From CAVVAY01 sp963746465 (GTDB lineage: Bacteria > Actinomycetota > Actinomycetes > JACCUZ01): 64,000 bases of DNA. The notes beneath the pieces are model-generated. The model was not told the DNA's origin and searched no databases. It saw only the letters and a program-made list of their open reading frames with translations. Where the stretch lies: assembly GCA_963746465.1 (NCBI GenBank), contig CAVVAY010000007.1, positions 186,001 through 250,000 of the forward strand. Direction: 5' to 3'. Position 1 is the first letter of the stretch. Every line of letters begins with the position of its first letter. The position numbers and the translations under genes were made by a program. Below, in pieces: positions 55,613-64,000 of this stretch.

Positions 55613-56700
55613 GAGTGGGCACTCCCCTCGAAGGTGTCGAGGTAGGCGCGGAACTGCTCGCGCTCCTCCTCCACGAGCGGGTGCCGCTCGGCGTACACGT
55701 GGTCGAAGATCGACAGCGGCTCGGGGTCGGTCATCTCGAGGCAGCCCTTGCGCACGTGCGCGGCCAGCTCGTCCGACTCCTTCTCGACGGAGTCGAAGTA
55801 GGACTGGTCGGCGATCCCGGTGCGCACCAGGTAGGCCTTCACCCGCTCGATCGGGTCCTTGAGCTTCCACGACTCCAGCTCGTCGGAGAGCCGGTAGCGG
55901 GTCGGGTCGTCGGAGGTCGTGTGCGCGCCCATCCGGTAGGTGTAGGCCTCGACCAGGGTGGGACCGTTGCCCTCGCGGGCGTTCTGCAGAGCGGCCTTGG
56001 TGACGGCCAGCACGGCCAGCACGTCGTTGCCGTCGACCCGGATGCCGGGGAACCCGAAGCCCATCGCCCGTTGGTACAGCGGGATCCGGCTCTGCTTCTC
56101 GATCGGCTCCGAGATCGCCCACTGGTTGTTCTGGCAGAAGAACACGACCGGCGCGTTGAAGACGCTGGCGTAGATGAACGCCTCGTTGACGTCGCCCTGG
56201 CTGGTCGCGCCGTCGCCGAAGTAAGCGATGACCGCCGCGTCGGCACCGTCCTTCTGCATGCCCATCGCGTAGCCGGTGGCGTGCAGCGTCTGGGCGCCGA
56301 TGACGATCGTGTAGAGGTGGAAGTTCTTCTCGTTGGGGTCCCAGCCGCCGTGGTTCACGCCGCGGAACAGCCCGAGCAGGTTGAGCGGGTCGACCCCGCG
56401 GCACCAGGCGACGCCGTGCTCGCGGTAGGTCGGGAACGCGTAGTCGTCCTCGCGCATCGCGCGGCCGGAGCCGACCTGGGCGGCCTCCTGGCCGAGGAGG
56501 CTGGCCCAGATGCCGAGCTCGCCCTGGCGCTGCAGCGCGGTCGCCTCGGAGTCGACCCGCCGGACCAGGACGAGGTCGCGGTAGAGACCGCGAAGCTCGT
56601 CGTCGGAGAGGTCGACGGAGTACGTCGGGTGCTCGACGCGCTCACCCTCGGGGTTGAGCAGCTGGACGAGCTGCGGCTCGCTCGGGCTCGGCACGGTCAC
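55609..56700 (-). CDS. bkdA: Branched-chain 2-oxoacid dehydrogenase E1 alpha
   Basis: A 363-aa E1-alpha subunit. The TPP motif is GDGATSQGDVNEAFIYASVF-NN (the GDG...NN signature), the regulatory loop is TYRMGAHTTSDDPTRYR, and the N-terminus contains LVLVRRVDSEATALQRQG. First gene of bkdABC. The GTG at 56700 has GAGGAG five bases upstream; longer in-frame starts are Pro-rich and unlikely. A nested inverted repeat lies about 120 bases upstream (56818-56861). Branched-chain specificity is inferred from similarity to actinobacterial Bkd proteins. Confidence 0.93.
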   Translation of the reverse strand: MTVPSPSEPQLVQLLNPEGERVEHPTYSVDLSDDELRGLYRDLVLVRRVDSEATALQRQGELGIWASLLGQEAAQVGSGRAMREDDYAFPTYREHGVAWCRGVDPLNLLGLFRGVNHGGWDPNEKNFHLYTIVIGAQTLHATGYAMGMQKDGADAAVIAYFGDGATSQGDVNEAFIYASVFNAPVVFFCQNNQWAISEPIEKQSRIPLYQRAMGFGFPGIRVDGNDVLAVLAVTKAALQNAREGNGPTLVEAYTYRMGAHTTSDDPTRYRLSDELESWKLKDPIERVKAYLVRTGIADQSYFDSVEKESDELAAHVRKGCLEMTDPEPLSIFDHVYAERHPLVEEEREQFRAYLDTFEGSAHS

Positions 56701-56817
56701 GGGCACTCCTCGTTCGCTCGCGGCGGGCGCCCGCGGGGTCTCCGCGGCCGGCGCCGTCGTGCTCTGCTCGCGGGACGCGCCGCGAGCCGGGTGGGCTGGT
56801 CGACGCACCCCGTCCGA

Positions 56818-56861
56818 TGGGTCAGGTGTGCTGCGGCTCACACGGTGAGACGCCTGACCCA
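56818..56861. repeat. Nested inverted repeat upstream of bkdA
   Basis: Nine-base arms TGGGTCAGG (56818-56826) and CCTGACCCA (56853-56861) enclose a CTCAC-ACG-GTGAG hairpin (56837-56849). It lies between the stop of the proline-rich protein gene (56902) and bkdA. It could end the upstream transcript or be an operator. The rest of 56701-56901 shows no gene. Confidence 0.55.
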
Positions 56862-56901
56862 CGGTACCGGCGGGAGGTGCCCCGCGACGAACCGGGCCGG
56901 G

Positions 56902-57810
56902 TCAGTGCTTGTCGTGCCCGTTGCCGTTGCCGTTGCCGTGCTCGTCGTGCCCGCGGCCGGGCTTGTCGTCCGAGTCCGGGACCGCGACGGGGGCCGCTGT
57001 CTCGGTCAACGGGGCTGCGCTGGGCACCACGACCGGCGTACGCCCCTGGCCCTTGTCCTGCTTGTCCTTCTTGGCGTGCCCGCGACCGTGCCCACGACCC
57101 TGGCCGGCGTCGTCGGGAGGCGGGGTGCTGGCCACCGCGGTCGGGCCGGCGATCATTCCCGGCCCCGGCAGCTCGGCCGCGTCGCCCTTCTTGGGCTTCT
57201 TCGGGTGCTTGACCTTGGCGGCCTTGTCCTTGTGCTTGCCCTTGTCGGCACCGAGCGCCCGGCCGACCTTCTCCGGCAGCACCGACGCCTCGGGGGACGG
57301 AACCGGCTCGGGCGTGCCGGCGAAAACCGGAGCGGTCGGCGCCAAGGCCGGGGTGGGGAACGTGACGGGGACGGTCGGGGCGGGTACGGGCACCTGGCCG
57401 GGATCGGTGGGAGTCCCCGGTCCGGCGGTGGACAGCGTCGGGCCGCCGCCGGTGGTGCCGAGGTCGGGGGTCACGGCCGGTCCGAGCGGGAACGCCGCCG
57501 GAGTCCCGGGTGTGCCACCGCCGCCGGCGCGGTCGTCGCCGCCGGAGCCGGTGCCAGCGGTGTCCGCCGGGCTGGGGGCCTCGGTGACCCGGACGGCGCC
57601 GGGCTGCCGGAGTGCTTCCGCCGGCCGGCTGTCGGGGCGAGCCGGGCCGATGTCGCGAATCTCGCCGGCCGTGAGCATGCCGAGGGTAGCCAGCGTGCCC
57701 GCGCTCAGGACGGCTAGGACAGCCGTCGCGACACCGGTCGTGCTCCCGGTGTCGCGGACGGCAGGCATGCCTGCTCGCCTGATCATCGTCCCCGTTCGCT
57801 GCCTAGCCAT
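56902..57810 (-). CDS. Proline-rich, Lys/His-tailed membrane-anchored protein
   Basis: A 302-aa low-complexity protein. It has a short basic N-terminus (MARQRTGTMIRRAG), one hydrophobic helix (about 25-48), and a long Pro/Ala/Thr/Gly-rich extracellular part with Lys-rich (KHKDKAAKVKHPKKPKK) and His-Gly-rich (GRGHGRGH, HGNGNGNGHDKH) segments. The His-rich end could bind metal. No domain is recognised. The ATG at 57810 has AGGAC upstream; a later ATG (IRRAG) is an alternative. Confidence 0.65.
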   Translation of the reverse strand: MARQRTGTMIRRAGMPAVRDTGSTTGVATAVLAVLSAGTLATLGMLTAGEIRDIGPARPDSRPAEALRQPGAVRVTEAPSPADTAGTGSGGDDRAGGGGTPGTPAAFPLGPAVTPDLGTTGGGPTLSTAGPGTPTDPGQVPVPAPTVPVTFPTPALAPTAPVFAGTPEPVPSPEASVLPEKVGRALGADKGKHKDKAAKVKHPKKPKKGDAAELPGPGMIAGPTAVASTPPPDDAGQGRGHGRGHAKKDKQDKGQGRTPVVVPSAAPLTETAAPVAVPDSDDKPGRGHDEHGNGNGNGHDKH

Positions 57811-57978
57811 CGTCAGGTCCTGAATGGTCGCGCGCCATCCACGTACCGCGGGTGACGAGGGGACCACCATATGTGACAGATCGGACGTCAGACAGGGCCG
57901 ATGTAGTGAATCGGCGCGGCTTTCCGTAACGCGGACACGGCGTATCGCGACCGTCAGTACCAAAGTAGGCTGTCGCTC

Positions 57979-58959
57979 ATGACATCGGGTCGGAGTCCGG
58001 TCCCCGCGAGCCCCCTCGCCATCTGGGTCGCCCTGGTCACCGTCTACCTGGTCTGGGGATCGACCTACCTGGCGATCCGGGTGGTCGTCGACACCGCTCC
58101 GCCGCTGCTGGCGATGGGCGCCCGCTTCCTGGCTGCCGGGGTGCTGCTGGCCACCTTCCTGGTGCTGCGCCGGGGGCCGAGGGCGCTGGCAGTGACCAGG
58201 CGACAGCTCGGCGGGGCCGCGGTGGTGGGCCTCCTGCTGCTGCTGTGCGGGAACGGCGGGGTCGCGGTGGCCGAGCAGACCGTGCCCTCCGGGGTGGCAG
58301 CGCTGCTCGTAGCCGCGACGCCGCTCTGGCTGGTGCTGCTGCGCCGGGTCGCCGGCGACCGGGTCGCCCGGCTCACGCTGGTCGGCACCGCCCTCGGCTT
58401 CGTCGGTATCGCGGTGCTGGTGCTGCCCGGCGGGCTCACCGACGAGGACGGAACCGCGGTCGAGGCCTGGGGCCTGGTCGTGGTGATCGGCGCCGCTGCC
58501 TGCTGGGCGGTCGGGTCGTTCGCCAGCAGCCGGATCCCGATGCCCGAGGACGCCTTCGTCGCGACCACCTGGGAGATGCTCGCCGGCGGCGCCGGGCTGG
58601 TGCTGGCCGGGCTGGCCGGTGGCGAGCAGCGCGGCTTCGACGTGTCCGAGGTGTCGGGGGAGGCCTGGGCCTGGCTCGGCTACCTGGTCGTGGTCGGCTC
58701 GCTGGTCGCCTTCTCGGCGTACGTCTGGCTGCTGCAGCACGCGCCGATCTCGCTGACCGCGACCTACGCCTACGTCAACCCGGTGGTGGCCGTTCTGCTC
58801 GGCGCCCTCGTGCTCGGCGAGCCGATCGCCGCGGCGGTGGTCGGCGGCGGAGCGATCGTCGTGCTGGGTGTCGGGCTGGTGGTCTCCTCCGAGCGGCCCC
58901 GACGCCCGGACCCGCAGCCGGTTGCGGCCGGCGCGGAGGTGGTAGACACCCGGAGATGA
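57979..58959 (+). CDS. EamA/DMT-family transporter
   Basis: A 326-aa drug/metabolite transporter with ten predicted helices and two EamA repeats. It has the WGSTYLAIRVVVD start of RhaT/YedA-type exporters and the YAYVNPVVAVLLGALVLGE second-repeat motif. It probably exports metabolites such as amino acids. TAGGCT (57966-57971) lies seven bases before the ATG, so it is probably leaderless. The stop overlaps the start of the PhoD-type gene. Confidence 0.9.
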   Translation: MTSGRSPVPASPLAIWVALVTVYLVWGSTYLAIRVVVDTAPPLLAMGARFLAAGVLLATFLVLRRGPRALAVTRRQLGGAAVVGLLLLLCGNGGVAVAEQTVPSGVAALLVAATPLWLVLLRRVAGDRVARLTLVGTALGFVGIAVLVLPGGLTDEDGTAVEAWGLVVVIGAAACWAVGSFASSRIPMPEDAFVATTWEMLAGGAGLVLAGLAGGEQRGFDVSEVSGEAWAWLGYLVVVGSLVAFSAYVWLLQHAPISLTATYAYVNPVVAVLLGALVLGEPIAAAVVGGGAIVVLGVGLVVSSERPRRPDPQPVAAGAEVVDTRR

Positions 58960-60599
58960 GCGACCTGGTGATCGGCCCGCTGCTGCGGCACGTCGGCGAG
59001 CACGACGCGACCGTCTGGGTGGAGACCGATCAGCCCTGCACGGTCGAGGTCCTGGGGCACAGCGAGCACACCTGGACGGTCGGCGGCCACCATTACGCGC
59101 TGGTGGTGGTCAAGGGGCTGACGAAGGGCTCCACGACGCCGTACGACGTGCGGCTGGACGGCGACGTGGTGTGGCCGCCCGCCGGCTCGGAGCTGCCGAA
59201 GCCCCGGATCCGCACCCTCGACCCGGCCACCCCGCTCCGGGTCGTCTTCGGCTCCTGCCGCTACGCGACCCCCGAGGCGGTCACCGACGACAAGCACTTC
59301 GAGGCCGACGCGTTGGACACCTACGCGAAGCGGATGGCCCGGCTGCCCGACGAGCGGTGGCCGGACGCCTTGCTGCTGCTGGGCGACCAGGTCTACGCCG
59401 ACGAGACGTCGGACGCCGTGAAGGCGCGGATCCGAGACCGGCGAGACACCAGCGTCGAGCCGTTCGAGCAGGTGCGGGACTTCGAGGAGTACACCTGGCT
59501 CTACCACGAGGGCTGGAGCGACCCGGACGTCCGCTGGCTGCTGTCGACGATCCCGTCCTCGATGATCTTCGACGACCACGACGTGCGCGACGACTGGAAC
59601 ACCTCGGCCCTGTGGCGGCGGGAGATGCAGCAGACCTCGTGGTGGGAGGAGCGGATCATCGGCGGGCTGTCGTCGTACTGGGTCTACCAGCACCTCGGCA
59701 ACCTCGCACCGCAGGACCTGGCGAAGAACGAGCTGTACCAGCGGGTGCGGTCGTCCGGCGAGGACTGCGAACCGATGCTGCGGGAGTTCGCCGCGGCCGC
59801 CGACAAGGAGGCCGACGGCCACAAGGGCACCCAGTGGTCCTACCGGCGCGACCTCGGCGACGTGCGGCTGCTGGTGATCGACTCACGGTGCGGCCGGGTG
59901 CTGGAGTCCGGCGACCGGTCGATGGTCTCCGAGGACGAGTTCCGCTGGATCGAGCAGCAGGTCGAGGGCTCGTACGACCACCTGCTGGTCGGCACCTCGC
60001 TGCCCTGGCTGCTAGCGCGCGCCCTGCACGACATCGAGTCCTGGAACGAGGTGCTCGCCGACGGCGCGCGCGGACCGTTCGTGGCCCGCTGGGCCGAGAA
60101 GCTGCGCCGGGCGGCCGACCTCGAGCACTGGGCGGCGTTCCGGCAGTCCTTCGACCGGCTGGCCGAGCTGTTCCGCTGCGTGGGCCGCGGCGACCACGCC
60201 GGCTCGGACGGCCAGCCGCCGGGGTCGATCTGCGTGCTCTCCGGCGACGTGCACCACGCCTACGCCGCGCGCGCGGAGTTCGACGACGGCGTGCAGTCGC
60301 CGGTGTACCAGCTGACCTGCTCACCCGTGCACAACTACGTCCCGGCCGGGATGAAGGTGGCCTTCCGGATCGGCTGGAGCCGGGCCGCCGAGGCGTGCAC
60401 CCGGTTCCTGCTCAGCAGCGTGGCGCGGGTGCCGAAGCAGGAGCTCTCCTGGTCGAAGCTGGCCGGTCCCTACTACGGCAACGAGATCGCCACCCTGCTG
60501 CTGGACGGCCGGACGGCCCGGCTGGTCATCGAGCGGGCTGGCCGGGACCGCTCCGGCACGGCCCGGCTCACCCCGGTCGTCGACCTCCCGCTGGCCTGA
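58956..60599 (+). CDS. PhoD-family alkaline phosphatase-like protein
   Basis: A 547-aa metallophosphatase of the PhoD type. The metal-binding motifs are in LRVVFGSCRY, LLLLGDQVYAD, FDDHDVRDDWN and VLSGDVHHAY. No signal peptide or Tat motif is visible at the start (MSDLVIGPLLRHVG), so it appears cytosolic, unlike many PhoD enzymes. The ATG overlaps the EamA stop (ATGA). The substrate could be a phosphodiester; it is not determined. Confidence 0.88.
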   Translation: MSDLVIGPLLRHVGEHDATVWVETDQPCTVEVLGHSEHTWTVGGHHYALVVVKGLTKGSTTPYDVRLDGDVVWPPAGSELPKPRIRTLDPATPLRVVFGSCRYATPEAVTDDKHFEADALDTYAKRMARLPDERWPDALLLLGDQVYADETSDAVKARIRDRRDTSVEPFEQVRDFEEYTWLYHEGWSDPDVRWLLSTIPSSMIFDDHDVRDDWNTSALWRREMQQTSWWEERIIGGLSSYWVYQHLGNLAPQDLAKNELYQRVRSSGEDCEPMLREFAAAADKEADGHKGTQWSYRRDLGDVRLLVIDSRCGRVLESGDRSMVSEDEFRWIEQQVEGSYDHLLVGTSLPWLLARALHDIESWNEVLADGARGPFVARWAEKLRRAADLEHWAAFRQSFDRLAELFRCVGRGDHAGSDGQPPGSICVLSGDVHHAYAARAEFDDGVQSPVYQLTCSPVHNYVPAGMKVAFRIGWSRAAEACTRFLLSSVARVPKQELSWSKLAGPYYGNEIATLLLDGRTARLVIERAGRDRSGTARLTPVVDLPLA

Positions 60600-60608
60600 C
60601 CCGTGACC

Positions 60609-62258
<1,650 letters not shown>

Positions 62259-62309
62259 GGTGTCGAGGCTAGGCAGCCGGCGGCTGTCCGGCGACCCGGT
62301 TGTTGTCGG

Positions 62310-62948
62310 CTAGTCGACGCGGACGACGCCGCGCTCGGTGCTGAAGTGCACCGCAGCCAGGCCCGGGTCGCCGTTGTCGACCCAGTCGATCTGGAACTCC
62401 GCCCTGGCCACCGGCTCACCGAGCCAGTCGCCGACCTTGGCCGCGTCGCCGCAGATCTCGACCTTCGTGATGCCCGGGGAGGAGGTGCCCTCGGTGGTCG
62501 CGGACGGGTGCAACGCGGGAGCGCTGGTCCACTGGATGAAGAACGGGAGCGCGGGGTCGTCCAGCAGGTCGAGGACGCCCATCTGGCGCCAGGTCAGGTC
62601 GACGCCGTCCGGTCGGCGCCGATGCCCCTCGACGGCCGCCCGTCCCAGCCGGCTCTCGATGGGCCCGATGTCGTCGACGGCCACCACCCAGGCCAGCCAG
62701 CCGCCGCCGGCCTCGGTGCGCGCCTTGACCGCTTGGCCGAACGGCGCCTTGTCGGCGGCCGGGTGGTCCAGCGCGGCGACCACCTCGAGGTAGACGCCGT
62801 TCGCCATCGGGAGCACGAAGTTGCGGGTGCCGAACCGCGGGTGCAGACCGCCGTCCCGGAAGCCTGCGCCCAGTGCCGCCCCGATCCGCTGGGCGGTGGC
62901 ACCGAGCCCCTCGGGGCCGGCGGCGTAGGACAGGTGGTCGAGTCGCAC
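62310..62948 (-). CDS. VOC-family (glyoxalase-like) protein
   Basis: A 212-aa protein with the Glyoxalase_3-like pattern. MRLDHLSYAAGPEGLGATA supplies the first metal-ligand His, NGVYLEVV the Glu, and a second module runs at about 150-205. The substrate is unknown. The start is GTG at 62948. It lies between the ABC-F gene and a HisC-like gene on the same strand, 50 bases from each, and may be co-transcribed with them. Confidence 0.78.
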   Translation of the reverse strand: MRLDHLSYAAGPEGLGATAQRIGAALGAGFRDGGLHPRFGTRNFVLPMANGVYLEVVAALDHPAADKAPFGQAVKARTEAGGGWLAWVVAVDDIGPIESRLGRAAVEGHRRRPDGVDLTWRQMGVLDLLDDPALPFFIQWTSAPALHPSATTEGTSSPGITKVEICGDAAKVGDWLGEPVARAEFQIDWVDNGDPGLAAVHFSTERGVVRVD

Positions 62949-62994
62949 GGCTCGACCTTCTCACCTGCTGCGTGCCCGGCTGAAATCGGGTCGC

Positions 62995-64000
62995 TCAGCG
63001 GGCCACGAAGTCCTTGGCCACCAGGAGGAAGAGGTCGTTCGCCGCACGCTCGCCGACAGTGACCCGGGCGCCCTCGGCACCGAACGGCCGCACGACCACG
63101 CCGGCGGCCTCGCAGGCTGCGGCGAAGTCGGCGGTCTGATCGCCGAGACGGAGCCACACGAAGTTGGCCTGCGAGTCGGGCACGGCCGTCCAGCCCTGCT
63201 CGCGCAGTGCCGCCTGCACCCGGCTGCGTTCCTCGACGAGGCCGGCGACCCGTTCGAGCAGCTCGTCCTCGGCGGCCAGTGACGCGGTCGCCGCCGCCTG
63301 CGCGATGCCGCTGACACCGAACGGCACAGCCGTCTTGCGCAACGCCTCCGCGACCGGCTCGTGCGCGACAGCGAAGCCGACGCGGAGCCCGGCCAACCCG
63401 TAGGCCTTGGAGAAGGTGCGCAGCACGGCGACGTTCGGCCGGTCGCGGTAGACCTCCAGCGCGTCCGGCACGTCCGGGTCGCGGACGAACTCGCGATAGG
63501 CCTCGTCGATGACCACCAGGACGTCCGGCGGGACCCGGTCCAGGAACCGCTGCAGCTCGGCCCGGCGTACGGCGGTGCCGGTGGGGTTGTTGGGCGAGCA
63601 GACCAGGACCAGCCGGGTGCGGTCGGTAACGGCGTCGGCCATCGCGTCGAGGTCGTGGTGCTCGTCGGCGGTCAGCGGCACCGTCACCGACCGCGCGCCG
63701 GACACCTGCACGACGATCGGGTAGGCCTCGAAGGATCGCCAGGCGTACACCACCTCGTCGCCCTCGCCGGCCGTCGACTGCACCAGCTGCTGCAGGACGC
63801 CCACCGATCCGGTGCCGGTCGCCACGTGGGTCACCGGCACGTCGAAGCGGTCAGCGATCGCCTGACTAAGACCTGTCGCGAACATGTCGGGGTAGCGGTT
63901 GAACGACTCCGACTCGGCGCGCACCGTCTCCAGGACCGACGGCAACGGCGGGAAGGGGTTCTCGTTCGACGACAGCTTGTACGTCGGCGCGCCCTCACGC
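62995..64000 (-). CDS. Histidinol-phosphate/aromatic aminotransferase (5' end outside window)
   Basis: A PLP aminotransferase of the HisC family, cut by the right edge; the visible part is 335 residues. It has [30 protein letters not shown] and the PLP lysine in [17 protein letters not shown]. The order of motifs and the C-terminal [14 protein letters not shown] match HisC or the related phenylalanine aminotransferase Pat of actinobacteria; no other his genes are near, so aromatic amino acid synthesis is as likely as histidine synthesis. The last 18 codons at the right edge continue upstream in frame. Confidence 0.88.
   Translation of the reverse strand, partial: REGAPTYKLSSNENPFPPLPSVLETVRAESESFNRYPDMFATGLSQAIADRFDVPVTHVATGTGSVGVLQQLVQSTAGEGDEVVYAWRSFEAYPIVVQVSGARSVTVPLTADEHHDLDAMADAVTDRTRLVLVCSPNNPTGTAVRRAELQRFLDRVPPDVLVVIDEAYREFVRDPDVPDALEVYRDRPNVAVLRTFSKAYGLAGLRVGFAVAHEPVAEALRKTAVPFGVSGIAQAAATASLAAEDELLERVAGLVEERSRVQAALREQGWTAVPDSQANFVWLRLGDQTADFAAACEAAGVVVRPFGAEGARVTVGERAANDLFLLVAKDFVAR

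Overview
The window is about 72% G+C and reads as chromosomal DNA of a high-GC Gram-positive actinobacterium. Support comes from the HspR/HAIR heat-shock circuit, a mycothiol-type DinB enzyme family, an ANTAR-domain regulator, many GTG starts, an actinobacterial arsenate-reductase/ArsI-type cluster and a Rv0338c-like Fe-S reductase. A member of the Nocardioidaceae or a nearby lineage is plausible, but the sequence alone does not settle this. There is no rRNA, CRISPR array, insertion sequence or prophage. The only recognisable mobile element is an intein inside dcd.

Layout. 1-5.1 kb: NAD-dependent epimerase (cut by the left edge), CoxG-type SRPBCC protein, PLP aminotransferase, SDR enzyme and TauE/SafE exporter. 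5.2-12.1 kb: a complete heat-shock operon on the minus strand, dnaK-grpE-dnaJ-hspR-clpB, with two HspR operators (HAIR) in front of dnaK. 12.1-15.3 kb: secreted M4 metalloprotease translationally coupled to an alpha/beta hydrolase. 15.4-17.8 kb: small membrane proteins, then an ArsR-like regulator coupled to an MFS exporter. 17.9-23.6 kb: Fe-S reductase and a MacB-like ABC exporter pair. 23.7-28.3 kb: an unusual three-gene operon consisting of a subtilase with a tryptophan-pentad tail, a tiny peptide ending in the same GATW motif, and a membrane GGDEF-EAL protein. 28.3-30 kb: intein-containing dCTP deaminase and tRNA-Gly(CCC). 30.1-34.5 kb: signalling genes (GAF-ANTAR, STAS, ECF sigma plus membrane partner, secreted duplicated-module protein). 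34.5-39.6 kb: mycothiol-type enzyme, pentapeptide-repeat protein, paaK, MFS, NUDIX and thioredoxin.

39.6-42.0 kb: an arsenic-type cluster, with arsR divergent from a 62-aa protein, an ArsI-like dioxygenase, a 17-aa Cys-rich peptide, an aquaglyceroporin and an ArsC-type phosphatase. 42-49.5 kb: nucleotidyltransferase, EEP nuclease/phosphatase, FadE5-like acyl-CoA dehydrogenase, two DUF6458-like membrane proteins, a phosphotransferase and a thioredoxin-NHL protein. 49.5-53 kb: LacI regulator, CarD-like small protein, PIN/NYN-like protein, nitrilase and DinB-like protein. 53.1-56.7 kb: branched-chain 2-oxoacid dehydrogenase bkdABC. 56.9-64 kb: proline-rich secreted protein, EamA transporter, PhoD-type phosphatase, ABC-F protein, VOC protein and a HisC-type aminotransferase cut by the right edge.

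Themes across genes: many genes begin 6-7 nt after a TAnnnT hexamer (leaderless transcripts). A shared TTACCCGTC-GTAG inverted repeat overlaps the -10 of both the Fe-S reductase and the acyl-CoA dehydrogenase, suggesting one fatty-acid regulon. Several gene ends carry long nested inverted repeats of unrelated sequence but similar architecture. No stretch over 300 bases lacks a gene or RNA; 29950-30147, after the tRNA, holds nothing recognised.
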